From Lutibacter sp. (GTDB lineage: Bacteria; Bacteroidota; Bacteroidia; Flavobacteriales; Flavobacteriaceae), in the NCBI GenBank assembly GCA_027449025.1, contig DAIDMK010000011.1, positions 1 through 64,000 of the forward strand: a DNA stretch of 64,000 bases. Reading direction: 5' to 3'. Below the pieces are notes generated by a model. The model was not told the origin of the DNA. It did no database searches and saw only the letters and a program-made list of their open reading frames with translations. The translations under genes and the position numbers were made by a program. Position 1 is the first letter of the stretch. Each line of letters starts with the position of its first letter. Shown here one piece after another: positions 41,486 to 51,454 of this stretch.

Positions 41486-42835
41486 ATGATGATGAAACCT
41501 ATCATAAAAAAATTCATGGATGAAGTAACGGCGCGTAACCAAAATGAACCTGAATTTTTACAAGCAGTTCAGGAAGTTGCAGACTCACTTATTCCTTATA
41601 TAGCCAGTACTAAAAAGTATTATGGCAAAAATCTATTATTAAGAATGGTTGAGCCTGAAAGAGTGCTTCTGTTCCGTGTTGCATGGATTAACGACGAAGG
41701 CGAAATTATGGTTAATAGAGGCTATAGAATAGAAATGAATTCGGCTATTGGACCCTACAAAGGAGGTTTGCGTTTTCATCCATCCGTAAATTTAAGTATT
41801 TTAAAATTCCTGGCTTTTGAACAGGTTTTCAAAAATTCATTGACAACCTTGCCAATGGGTGGCGGAAAAGGTGGATCCGATTTTGACCCAAAAGGAAAAT
41901 CGGATGTGGAAATTATGCGTTTTTGTCAAAGTTTTATGAGTGAATTATTTCGTCATATTGGACCTAATACCGATATTCCCGCCGGTGATATTGGCGTTGG
42001 GGAAAGAGAAATTGGTTACTTATTTGGCATGTACAAAAAATTAAGAAATGAATTTACGGGCGTATTAACAGGAAAGGGAATGTCTTATGGCGGTTCCTTA
42101 ATTCGCCCAGAAGCTACAGGTTATGGCTGTGTATATTTTGCACAAAATATGCTCGAATATAGAGGCGAATCTATTGAAGGAAAAATAGTTGTCGTTTCTG
42201 GATCTGGAAATGTTTCCCAATATACTTGTGAAAAAGCAACGCAATTAGGCGCTAAAGTTGTTACCTTATCAGACTCCTCTGGCTATATTTATGATGAAGA
42301 AGGTATTGATGCCGACAAACTAGCTTTTGTGATGGAGCTTAAAAATGTGAGACGCGGAAGAATTAGCGAGTACGTTAAAAAATACCCAAAAGCAAGCTTT
42401 CATAAAGATGAAAATCCTTGGAAAGTGAAATGCGATATTGCAATGCCTTGCGCCACACAAAATGAAATACATAGCCCAGATGCCCGATTATTGATTGAAA
42501 ACGGCTGTTTTATGGTTATTGAAGGTGCCAATATGCCATCAACCATAGAAGCTATTGAAGTTTATCAAAATGCCAAAATTTTATATGCCCCAGGAAAAGC
42601 TTCCAATGCTGGCGGTGTTGCAACCTCAGGGTTAGAAATGAGCCAAAACTCCTTGCGAATGAATTGGAATAGTGAAAAAGTAGACAGTAGGTTAAAAGCT
42701 ATTATGGACAATATCCACGAGGCCTGTATAAAATATGGCGCTGAAGATGATGGTTATATTGATTATATGAAAGGAGCCAATATTGCAGGGTTTGTTAAAG
42801 TGGCTGATGCCATGTTAGCACAAGGTGTAGTTTAA
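41486..42835 (+). CDS. gdhA: Glutamate dehydrogenase, NADP-type motif
   Basis: LPMGGGKGGSDFDPKGKSDVEIMRFCQSFM; cofactor motif GSGNVSQ...SDSSG; PATGYGCVYF. Confidence 0.95.
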   Translation: MMMKPIIKKFMDEVTARNQNEPEFLQAVQEVADSLIPYIASTKKYYGKNLLLRMVEPERVLLFRVAWINDEGEIMVNRGYRIEMNSAIGPYKGGLRFHPSVNLSILKFLAFEQVFKNSLTTLPMGGGKGGSDFDPKGKSDVEIMRFCQSFMSELFRHIGPNTDIPAGDIGVGEREIGYLFGMYKKLRNEFTGVLTGKGMSYGGSLIRPEATGYGCVYFAQNMLEYRGESIEGKIVVVSGSGNVSQYTCEKATQLGAKVVTLSDSSGYIYDEEGIDADKLAFVMELKNVRRGRISEYVKKYPKASFHKDENPWKVKCDIAMPCATQNEIHSPDARLLIENGCFMVIEGANMPSTIEAIEVYQNAKILYAPGKASNAGGVATSGLEMSQNSLRMNWNSEKVDSRLKAIMDNIHEACIKYGAEDDGYIDYMKGANIAGFVKVADAMLAQGVV

Positions 42836-42860
42836 ATCGTATATTATATTTGAATTAAAA

Positions 42861-42889
42861 AGGCCGCCAGAAATGGGGGCTTTTTTTTT
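42861..42889 (+). terminator. Terminator-like hairpin after gdhA
   Basis: AGGCCGCCAGAAATGGGGGCTTTTTTTTT. Confidence 0.55.
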
Positions 42890-42958
42890 GCCCAACAATT
42901 AATCCTTAGAATTTCATTAAAATTCATCGTTAAAATTATATCTTGCAATTGTAAATAA

Positions 42959-45900
42959 ATGCCTTATAAAATGACGAGAAATCCACTGCCCGATTTAAAA
43001 AATTATGAATTTGAAGAGGTTGCATTTAATCAATTGATGCAAAATAGAATTAATAAGGTGCTTATTGTTTGTTCTAACTACGATTTTTATATGTTGGAAG
43101 AAGACGGCAGGATTGATGAGCGAATTTTTAACGAATATATGGCGCTGAATTTAAGGTATCCTCCAAGTTTTATTCATGCCAACTCTGCCAAAAGGGCGAT
43201 AGGCATGTTGAATTCAGATAAAATTGATTTGGTTATTACCTGGTTGGATATTGGCAACACAAGGGCTTTCGAATCATCCAAACTTATAAAAGAAGCTTTC
43301 CCTAATATTCCTATTGCCGCACTAAGTCATTATTCTTCTGAATTGCGAAAAAAAGTGCTGAGTGAAAATACGGGAATCATCGATTTTGTTTTTCATTGGA
43401 ATGGCAATGTTGATATTTTTTTAGCAATTATTAAACTTTCAGAAGACAGCATGAATGCCGAAAAGGACATCAATCAAATTGGTGTTAAAGCTATTTTGCT
43501 TGTGGAAGATTCATTGAAATTTTACTCTAGGTATTTGCCTATTATGTATAAAATTATCCTGAAACAAACCCATTCATTCATGTCCGAAGGTTTAAATGAG
43601 CATAGGGCGATGATGCTCATGAGAGGCAGGCCTAAAATTTTGTTGGCAACAAATTATGAGGAAGGCTTGTTTCTTTTTGAAAAGTATAAGCACAATCTTT
43701 TAGGAGTTATTTCCGATGTTAGTTATTTTAAAAATGGAAAAAGAGATCCTAAGGCCGGATTTGAATTTTTAAAATATGTTAGAAGTTTAGAACGATACTT
43801 TCCGTTTTTGGTGCAGTCTTCTGACAAAAATAACGAAAAACAAGCACTGGAACTCAAAGGAAAATTTTTATATAAACATTCAGAGACATTAGGGCAGGAA
43901 ATAAAAAAATACATCACTAAATATTTTTCTTTTGGGGCTTTTGAATTTTGGGATCCTATTCAAATGAAGGTTTTGGCCACTGTAGAAGATTTAAACAGTT
44001 TTCAAAAGGCATTAACCAATGTAACGATAGATTCTATCGTTTACCATGCCAAAAGGAGTGAATATTCAAAATGGTTAAGATCAAGGGCGCTTTTCCCATT
44101 GGCGAGCTTATTTAGCAATGTAGAATATGAAGATTTTGAAAATCCGGAGGAAATTAGGGATTTTTTACTTAGAGCCATCAAAACCTATCGGGTTTATAGG
44201 TCGAGAGGCGTTATTTCAAAATTCAGCAAAAACACTTACGACGAATATTTGGGGTTCGCGAGGATTGGTGAAGGATCATTAGGCGGAAAAGGTCGCGGAT
44301 TGGCGTTTATAGATTCGTTTTTGAAACGCCATAAATTGTTTAATAAATATAAAGATGTCAATATTTCTATTCCACGTACAGTTGTGCTAAGTACAGAAGT
44401 ATTTGATGAGTTTATGGAAAAACACGATTTGATTGGCTATGTAGCCACTTGTAATGATGATGAGGAAATTTTAAATAAATTTATCTCAAAGCCATTGCCA
44501 AAATGGGTCATGGAAGACATTCAGGTATTTTTAAACGTAAGTAAATCACCAATTGCAGTGCGCTCTTCCAGTGTTTTAGAAGATTCTCATTATCAACCTT
44601 TTGCCGGCGTATTTTCTACTTATATGATTCCGAATACCGACAAATCTAGAATGGTGGAAATGGTTGCCAGCGCCATCAAATCGGTAATGGCATCAGCTTT
44701 TTTTCAAAATAGCAAAATATATTTAAAAGCTACTTCTCATACCATTGAAGAAGATAAAATGGCAGTGATTTTACAGGAAGTCACCGGAAAACAATATGAC
44801 GATGTTTATTATCCGAATATATCTGGCGTAGCCCGTTCTATCAATTTTTATCCAATTGAGCAAGAATTGCCCAATGAAGGAACCGCAAATATTGCCTTAG
44901 GTTTGGGGGAAATTATTGTTGGCGGGGGAAATACCTTGCGTTTTTCGCCTTACCACCCCAAAAAGGTGCTGCAACTTTCCTCTCCAGGATCTACACAGCG
45001 CGATACGCAGCAATATTTTTTTGGGTTGGATATGAACCCCGACAGTTATGTGGCTTCAACCAGTGAAGCGGTTAACAAAAAGAAAATTACCATCAGAAAT
45101 GCCGAAAAACATGGCTCGCTAAAATTTGTAGCTTCCACTTACGACTTGCAAAATAACATTATCAAACCTGGTGTTTTACATGATGGCCTGCGCGTTATTA
45201 CTTTCGATAATATTTTAAAATACAATACTTTTCCACTACCCGAAATTTTGCAGGATTTATTGCGTATCGGTCAGCGTGAAATGCGAAATCCTATAGAAAT
45301 GGAATTTGCCATTAATTTAGATGTTCCACAGGGACAGCCGAAAGAATTTAGCTTTTTGCAAATCAGACCTATTATTGAGAGCGTAGAGACCTTAAGCACA
45401 CTTCCTGAGGATTTTAATGTTGAAGACACTATAATTTACTCGGAATCGGCTTTAGGTAACGGAAATTACGAGAATATTCACGATTTTATTTATATCAAAC
45501 CAGATACTTTTAACTCGGTAAATACTAGAAAAATCGCGGCCGCTGTTGAACAAATCAATAAAAAATTCGCAGAAAAGGATAAAAACTATATTTTAGTGGG
45601 ACCTGGTAGATGGGGGTCTAGCGATCCGTGGTTGGGAATTCCTGTGATTTGGCCACAAATTGCATCAGCAAAAATAATTGTGGAAGCGGGTCTTCATAAC
45701 TTCAGAATTGACCCAAGTCAGGGAACACACTTTTTTCAAAATTTAACCTCATTTAAAGTGGGCTATTTAACCATAAATCCATTTATCGATGATGGATTTT
45801 TCAACTTGGACTATTTAAATAGGCAAAGGGCATTTTATGAAGACGATTATTTAAGGCACGTACATTTTAAAGAACCTTTAACCGTAATTATTGAGGGAAA

Positions 45901-46003
45901 AAGCAACAAAGCAGCCATTTTTAAAGAAGGATTTATATTGAATAAGGGCCAAAGTTCCTCAGTAAATTTAAATGAAGAAGAACTGCCAGAAGGTTTTATG
46001 TAG
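42959..46003 (+). CDS. PPDK/PEP-synthase N-terminal ATP-grasp protein with N-terminal receiver-like region; lacks recognisable His and PEP domains
   Basis: GGKGRGLAFIDSFL, PRTVVLSTEVFDEFM, IAVRSSSVLEDSHYQPFAGVFSTYM, FSFLQIRPI, then LVGPGRWGSSDPWLGIPVIWPQI. Confidence 0.82.
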   Translation: MPYKMTRNPLPDLKNYEFEEVAFNQLMQNRINKVLIVCSNYDFYMLEEDGRIDERIFNEYMALNLRYPPSFIHANSAKRAIGMLNSDKIDLVITWLDIGNTRAFESSKLIKEAFPNIPIAALSHYSSELRKKVLSENTGIIDFVFHWNGNVDIFLAIIKLSEDSMNAEKDINQIGVKAILLVEDSLKFYSRYLPIMYKIILKQTHSFMSEGLNEHRAMMLMRGRPKILLATNYEEGLFLFEKYKHNLLGVISDVSYFKNGKRDPKAGFEFLKYVRSLERYFPFLVQSSDKNNEKQALELKGKFLYKHSETLGQEIKKYITKYFSFGAFEFWDPIQMKVLATVEDLNSFQKALTNVTIDSIVYHAKRSEYSKWLRSRALFPLASLFSNVEYEDFENPEEIRDFLLRAIKTYRVYRSRGVISKFSKNTYDEYLGFARIGEGSLGGKGRGLAFIDSFLKRHKLFNKYKDVNISIPRTVVLSTEVFDEFMEKHDLIGYVATCNDDEEILNKFISKPLPKWVMEDIQVFLNVSKSPIAVRSSSVLEDSHYQPFAGVFSTYMIPNTDKSRMVEMVASAIKSVMASAFFQNSKIYLKATSHTIEEDKMAVILQEVTGKQYDDVYYPNISGVARSINFYPIEQELPNEGTANIALGLGEIIVGGGNTLRFSPYHPKKVLQLSSPGSTQRDTQQYFFGLDMNPDSYVASTSEAVNKKKITIRNAEKHGSLKFVASTYDLQNNIIKPGVLHDGLRVITFDNILKYNTFPLPEILQDLLRIGQREMRNPIEMEFAINLDVPQGQPKEFSFLQIRPIIESVETLSTLPEDFNVEDTIIYSESALGNGNYENIHDFIYIKPDTFNSVNTRKIAAAVEQINKKFAEKDKNYILVGPGRWGSSDPWLGIPVIWPQIASAKIIVEAGLHNFRIDPSQGTHFFQNLTSFKVGYLTINPFIDDGFFNLDYLNRQRAFYEDDYLRHVHFKEPLTVIIEGKSNKAAIFKEGFILNKGQSSSVNLNEEELPEGFM

Positions 46004-46006
46004 TAG

Positions 46007-46064
46007 GGACAGGTCACGACCTGTCCGTTCTAAAGTTTCATGTCGCGACCTGTCCGTTCTAAAA
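46007..46064. repeat. REP-like palindromic repeat with tandem half-copy
   Basis: GGACAGGT CACG ACCTGTCC; CGACCTGTCCGTTCTAAA occurs at 46017 and again at 46046. Confidence 0.65.
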
Positions 46065-46210
46065 GTTAAAAGGGTACAATTATCCACTTTTTATAGTGTA
46101 AAAACACTTTTTTTTGTCCTTTTTATTTTTGTATAACGAAAACGTTTGAGAAAACAACGATAAATAGAAACATTTGACCTTTTTTTAAGTAAAATTTAAT
46201 ATAATATTCT

Positions 46211-46218
46211 TAATTTTG
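46211..46218 (+). promoter_or_regulatory. Candidate -7 box for second gdh
   Basis: TAATTTTG matches TAnnTTTG. Confidence 0.35.
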
Positions 46219-46272
46219 TGCCTGATTATTTAAATATTTAATAAATTTCATACACGTATAAATTATTTTATT

Positions 46273-47610
46273 ATGAATGTAAAAAATATATTGACAAACC
46301 TTGAAGCAAAACACCCTGGTGAGAAGGAATACTTGCAAGCTGTTCATGAAGTGTTAGAGTCGATTCAAACAATTTATGATGAAAATCCTCAATATGAGGC
46401 AGCAAAAATTATAGAAAGATTGGTTGAACCTGACCGAATTTTAACTTTCAGGATTTCTTGGGTTGATGATGAAGGGAATGTACAAATTAATTTAGGTCAC
46501 AGAGTGCAATATAACAATGCAATTGGCCCATACAAAGGCGGTATTCGTTTACACCCTAGTGTAAATTTGAGTATCCTTAAATTTTTAGGATTTGAACAAA
46601 CATTTAAAAATGCCTTAACAACATTGCCAATGGGCGGTGCAAAAGGAGGGTCTGATTTCAATCCGAAAGGAAAATCTGACGGGGAAATTATGCGTTTTTG
46701 TCAAGCCTTTATGTTAGAATTATGGCGTGTTATTGGTCCGAGCCAAGACGTTCCAGCCGGAGATATTGGAACTGGTGGTAGAGAAATTGGTTTTATGTAC
46801 GGAATGTATAAAAAATTACAATTTGAAAACACCGGTGTTTTTACAGGTAAAGGTTTAAATTGGGGCGGAAGTTTGATAAGACCAGAAGCTACAGGTTTTG
46901 GCGCAACTTATTTCACAAATGAAATGCTTTCAACAAAAAACGACACTTTTAAAGGAAAAACAGTTTCTATTTCAGGTTTTGGTAATGTGGCTTGGGGTGT
47001 TGCCCAAAAAGTTACAGAACTTGGCGGAAAAGTGGTGACCATTTCTGGTCCTGATGGCTATATTTATGATGAAAAAGGCTTAGATGCTGAAAAAATTGAA
47101 TATTTATTGGCACTACGAGCTTCAAACAACGACATTGTTTCTCCTTATGCAGAAGTATTTCCAGAAGCAAAATTTTTCGCAGGTAAAAAACCTTGGGAAA
47201 TTCCTGTTGATATTGCTATGCCAAGCGCAACCCAAAATGAATTGGATGGCGATGACGCAAAAGCATTAGTTAAAAATGGCGTAAAGTATGTTGTTGAAGT
47301 TTCAAATATGGGTTGTACGCCCGAAGCTGTTGATTTATTTCATAAAAACAGATTGCCTTTTGCTCCAGGTAAAGCGGCAAATGCTGGAGGCGTAGGTGTA
47401 TCTGGTTTAGAAATGTCTCAAAATGCCATGAAATTGAACTGGACTAAAGAAGAGGTTGATGCCAAATTGCATCAAATTATGTCTTCTATTCATGCGGCTT
47501 GTTCTAAATACGGAACTGAAAATGATGGCTATATCAACTATGTTAAAGGAGCCAATATTGCTGGATTTATAAAAGTTGCCGATGCGATGTTAGACCAAGG
47601 GATTATCTAA
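46273..47610 (+). CDS. Glutamate dehydrogenase, NAD-type motif
   Basis: LPMGGAKGGSDFNPKGKSDGEIMRFCQAFM; cofactor motif GFGNVAWG...SGPDGYIYDEKG. Confidence 0.95.
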   Translation: MNVKNILTNLEAKHPGEKEYLQAVHEVLESIQTIYDENPQYEAAKIIERLVEPDRILTFRISWVDDEGNVQINLGHRVQYNNAIGPYKGGIRLHPSVNLSILKFLGFEQTFKNALTTLPMGGAKGGSDFNPKGKSDGEIMRFCQAFMLELWRVIGPSQDVPAGDIGTGGREIGFMYGMYKKLQFENTGVFTGKGLNWGGSLIRPEATGFGATYFTNEMLSTKNDTFKGKTVSISGFGNVAWGVAQKVTELGGKVVTISGPDGYIYDEKGLDAEKIEYLLALRASNNDIVSPYAEVFPEAKFFAGKKPWEIPVDIAMPSATQNELDGDDAKALVKNGVKYVVEVSNMGCTPEAVDLFHKNRLPFAPGKAANAGGVGVSGLEMSQNAMKLNWTKEEVDAKLHQIMSSIHAACSKYGTENDGYINYVKGANIAGFIKVADAMLDQGII

Positions 47611-47628
47611 CATAAATTTAAAAATGCA

Positions 47629-47665
47629 AAAGCCGGTTTAAAACTATTTTAGACCGGCTTTTTTT
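47629..47665 (+). terminator. Rho-independent terminator after second gdh
   Basis: AAAGCCGGTTTAAAACTATTTTAGACCGGCTTTTTTT. Confidence 0.85.
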
Positions 47666-47690
47666 ATGATTTAATATTTTTAATTCGGTA

Positions 47691-48215
47691 TTATTCTGAT
47701 TTTGAACCTTCAAACTGCTGTTCTTTTAATTTAAACAGGATGTTAAAAGTTGTTAAACTTCCGTAAATTCGGGTGATATATTGTTGTAAATCAACCTTAT
47801 CTAGGTCATCCAATTTACTTGAATTTATTTTTTGTTCCATCACTCGTATTCTGTCTCTAACCATCACAATTTTATGAAAAAAGACATCAATAGGAACTTC
47901 CTTGCTGGCCAATTTTGGGTCTTTTGGCTCCATAATTAATTTTCCACCTTTCCATCGATCACCCAAATGAACAACTTCTGAAATATCCGACCATTGCTTC
48001 AGTAAATTTTTTAAGGAACTTTCAACATCATAAAAACTGATGGTATCCACATCATCTTCAACACTTTCAATTATTTCAAATTTGCTGTCAATAGCGATGG
48101 TTTCCAATCCGTTTTCAATAAAAGTAACCCAATAATCTTTGGCGCTCACATTGGTAACCACGCCCATTCCAAATTCTTCGTGTTTAATTCGAGAACCAAT
48201 TCCCAAGATTTTCAT
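47691..48215 (-). CDS. Conserved hypothetical with N-terminal small beta (UvrD C-terminal/Tudor-like) domain
   Basis: GIGSRIKHEEFGMGVVTNVSAKDYWVTFIENGLETIAID. Confidence 0.6.
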   Translation of the reverse strand: MKILGIGSRIKHEEFGMGVVTNVSAKDYWVTFIENGLETIAIDSKFEIIESVEDDVDTISFYDVESSLKNLLKQWSDISEVVHLGDRWKGGKLIMEPKDPKLASKEVPIDVFFHKIVMVRDRIRVMEQKINSSKLDDLDKVDLQQYITRIYGSLTTFNILFKLKEQQFEGSKSE

Positions 48216-48226
48216 TTTTTACAGAT

Positions 48227-48622
48227 TTAATTTAACAAATAGAGTCCTAAAATAGTCAAAATAAAATAAACGGCAAGTGACATGGCGCCAGCATAATCTT
48301 TTGCCAAACGTTGCCCGATTAATAGCATCAGCAAAGTGATAGCAGCAAATTCCAATCCAATTTTTGCAATTGAAGAGGAATCTTCAGCAAGAATATAATA
48401 AACGCCAATAAGCATTAAAAACCCAGCGGCAACTTCAATAATCAACACGGTCAGCAACAACAATGGAACCATATTTTTAAGCGGGGAATTTTTAAAATGC
48501 TCGGAAATAAAATCCACATTCCCTTTCCAATCGGTTAATTTATCAACTCCCGATTGTAAAAATGTGATGATTAAAAAAAGCAAAACCAAAATTTCGGCAG
48601 CGTGGTTATGGAATATCAACAT
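48227..48622 (-). CDS. DoxX-like membrane protein
   Basis: 131 aa, ~4 TM helices; FLQSGVDKLTDWKGNVDFISEHFKNSPLKNMVPLLLL. Confidence 0.7.
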   Translation of the reverse strand: MLIFHNHAAEILVLLFLIITFLQSGVDKLTDWKGNVDFISEHFKNSPLKNMVPLLLLTVLIIEVAAGFLMLIGVYYILAEDSSSIAKIGLEFAAITLLMLLIGQRLAKDYAGAMSLAVYFILTILGLYLLN

Positions 48623-48637
48623 AGTGATTATAAGGGT

Positions 48638-49777
48638 TTAAGCTTCTTTTATATGCAGAAGTCTTGTTAATTTTATAGATAAATCGAGTAAAATTATTTT
48701 GGCATTTCCGTTGCGTTCTATGTGATAAATAGCTTCATTTAATTCTTTGTCTATTTCTATAATATTTCCGCTATGCACAAAAGGCGCAAAATTTTCCAAG
48801 TTGAAATTGGGTGTTTTGGGTTGTAAAAATACCAGTGATTCCGCATTATAATTCAGCAATAAAGCCTGCCTAAAAAATTGCAGGCAATAGTTTAAAAAAC
48901 GTTTTTGGGTCTCCCTTCCAGTTTTTGAAATGGTATCGCTCCATTCAATCAACAATTGAATTACGGATGCATTTCCCTTTGCTTTAAATGCGGCTCTAAC
49001 CCAAGTGATAAACCATTGTTCGAATTGTTCATCCGAAGTGTCGTTGTGCAATAAATGCAAGGCTTTGTTAAAATCGCCATCGGCCTGAATGGCAATTTGT
49101 TTTGCAATTGGCGGATCGGTTCCTTCTATTTCAATCAAGCCTTTTACAATATCATTTTCCGACAATAAAGGAAAATGCAATACCTGACAGCGCGATTTTA
49201 TGGTAGAAATAATTTGATCTTCGTTTTCGGCAATCAAAATAAATACCGTTTTTTCAGGAGGTTCTTCAAGTAATTTCAATAGTTTATTTGCTGCGGAAGT
49301 GTGCATTTTTTCTGCCATCCAAATAATCATAATTTTAAAACCGCCTTCATATGATTTTAGTTTTAAAGCTTTTACAATTTCTTCTGCCTCATCAACACCA
49401 ATTTGTCCTTGTTTATTTTCAACACCAATTGATTGCAGCCATTCAAATAAATTACCGTAGGGATTTAACGCCACAAACTTGCGCCACTCATCCAAAAACA
49501 AATTGCTTACAGGCCTGCTTTTTACCGCTTCATTGGTAGCCACAGGAAATGCAAAATGCAAATCGGGATGCATTAATTTTGAACATCTTTTATTACATGA
49601 ATCTTCGTCGCTGCTGCCTTTGCATAAAATATATTGGGCATAGGCAATGGCAATTGGTAAAGTTCCCGTGCCTTCTTTGCCAATAAACAGTTGCGCATGA
49701 GAAATCCGACCGTTATCAGTAGATTTCATCAAGTGATTTTTCAAATGCGTTTGTCCTAAAATTTCTGAAAATTCCAT
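48638..49777 (-). CDS. holB: DNA polymerase III delta' subunit
   Basis: ILGQTHLKNHLMKSTDNGRISHAQLFIGKEGTGTLPIAIAYAQYILC, AANKLLKLLEEPPEKTVFILIAEN. Confidence 0.92.
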   Translation of the reverse strand: MEFSEILGQTHLKNHLMKSTDNGRISHAQLFIGKEGTGTLPIAIAYAQYILCKGSSDEDSCNKRCSKLMHPDLHFAFPVATNEAVKSRPVSNLFLDEWRKFVALNPYGNLFEWLQSIGVENKQGQIGVDEAEEIVKALKLKSYEGGFKIMIIWMAEKMHTSAANKLLKLLEEPPEKTVFILIAENEDQIISTIKSRCQVLHFPLLSENDIVKGLIEIEGTDPPIAKQIAIQADGDFNKALHLLHNDTSDEQFEQWFITWVRAAFKAKGNASVIQLLIEWSDTISKTGRETQKRFLNYCLQFFRQALLLNYNAESLVFLQPKTPNFNLENFAPFVHSGNIIEIDKELNEAIYHIERNGNAKIILLDLSIKLTRLLHIKEA

Positions 49778-50071
49778 TGAAGCGAAAGTAAAACTTTTTC
49801 AGCAAAGAAAAAATCTAAAAGAGTCAGAAAATAAAGTGATTTCTAAACGCTTAGCGCCCTATGTGTAAACCTTTGTGAAATTTGTATTTAAGTTTTTTGA
49901 TTTTTAGCTTTTCAAAATAGGATATTGTCCTTCGGCCTTGTTATTTTCAATGCTATTATAAATTTAGTTTGTTATTACAGCTTCCGTCTTCCAACTTAGG
50001 TCTTCTTTCTTCTGCCTTCCTATAATGAAATCGCTTTCGTAAAAAACCATATCCTTGAACCTAAATTCCCT

Positions 50072-50079
50072 TATATTTG
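50072..50079 (+). promoter_or_regulatory. Candidate -7 box for pgk
   Basis: TATATTTG, 21 bp before ATG. Confidence 0.45.
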
Positions 50080-50100
50080 TAGTATAAATATTTAGTAGAG

Positions 50101-51288
50101 ATGAAAACAATACAAGACATTAATTTTAAAGATAAAAAAGCATTGATTCGCGTTGATTTTAACGTGCCGCTTGATGAAAATTTTAAAGTGACGGATGCTA
50201 CAAGAATTGAAGCCGCAAAACCCACAATCGATAAAATTTTAAAAGATGGCGGAGCCGTTATCTTAATGTCGCATTTGGGAAGACCAAAAGGTGTTGAAGC
50301 CAAATATTCTTTAAAACATATTGTTGATGAAGTTGCTGATATACTTGGTGTTACCGTGAAATTTGTTTCGGATTGTGTTGGGGAAGTAGCGGAAAAAGCT
50401 TCAGCCGATTTAAAAATGGGAGAAGTCTTGTTGCTTGAAAACTTGCGCTTTCATGTGGAAGAAGAAAAAGGTGATGAGGCATTTGCAAAACAATTGTCGA
50501 AATTGGGAGACGTTTATGTAAATGATGCGTTTGGAACGGCACACAGGGCGCACGCTTCCACCACAATTGTCGCTAAATTTTTTCCTGAAAATAAATGTTT
50601 CGGCAGTTTATTGGCGCAAGAAATCATCAGCATAAAAAAAGTATTGGAGGACAGTGAAAAACCTGTTTTGGCAATTTTAGGAGGCGCAAAAGTGTCATCA
50701 AAAATAACGATTATCGAAAATATTTTAGACAAAGTAGATCATTTAATTTTGGGCGGAGGTATGAGTTTTACCTTTGTAAAAGCGCTTGGAGGAAAAGTAG
50801 GAGATTCTATTTGTGAAGATGACAAGCAAGAACTGGCGCTCGAAATTTTGAAGAAAGCAAAAGAAAAAGGCGTACAGGTTCACATTCCTGTGGATGTAAT
50901 TGCTGCTGATGATTTTAGCAATGATGCAAACACCCAAATATGTGATATCAATAAAATTCCTGATGGTTGGCAAGGATTGGATGCCGGACCAAAATCAAGA
51001 GAACTTTTTCATAAAGTTGTTATGGAATCTAAAACCATACTTTGGAACGGACCTGTTGGTGTTTTTGAAATGGAAAATTTTGCAAACGGCACCATTGCTA
51101 TGGGAAATTCTATTGCTGAAGCCACAAAAAACGGCACTTTCTCTTTAGTTGGTGGCGGTGATTCGGTTGCGGCCGTAAAACAGTTTGGTTTTGAAAACAA
51201 AGTGAGTTATGTATCTACTGGTGGCGGCGCCATGCTTGAAAGCCTAGAAGGTAAAGTATTGCCCGGAATAGAAGCGATACTTAATTAA
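50101..51288 (+). CDS. pgk: Phosphoglycerate kinase
   Basis: [62 protein letters not shown]. Confidence 0.98.
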   Translation: MKTIQDINFKDKKALIRVDFNVPLDENFKVTDATRIEAAKPTIDKILKDGGAVILMSHLGRPKGVEAKYSLKHIVDEVADILGVTVKFVSDCVGEVAEKASADLKMGEVLLLENLRFHVEEEKGDEAFAKQLSKLGDVYVNDAFGTAHRAHASTTIVAKFFPENKCFGSLLAQEIISIKKVLEDSEKPVLAILGGAKVSSKITIIENILDKVDHLILGGGMSFTFVKALGGKVGDSICEDDKQELALEILKKAKEKGVQVHIPVDVIAADDFSNDANTQICDINKIPDGWQGLDAGPKSRELFHKVVMESKTILWNGPVGVFEMENFANGTIAMGNSIAEATKNGTFSLVGGGDSVAAVKQFGFENKVSYVSTGGGAMLESLEGKVLPGIEAILN

Positions 51289-51336
51289 GATTTATGCGTT
51301 AATTTGTTTACTTTTAAATAACTAAACTTAAAAATA

Positions 51337-51378
51337 AAAAACCATTTTCTATCTTGTAGAAAATGGTTTTTAATTTTT
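51337..51378 (+). terminator. Rho-independent terminator after pgk
   Basis: AAAAACCATTTTCTA tcttg TAGAAAATGGTTTTT, 15-bp perfect stem. Confidence 0.85.
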
Positions 51379-51454
51379 ATACATTTGAATTCGATTATCA
51401 GGGAGCAAAACAAAGAAACAATTAAACGCTTACACGATTCAACAAATTAGCAAT

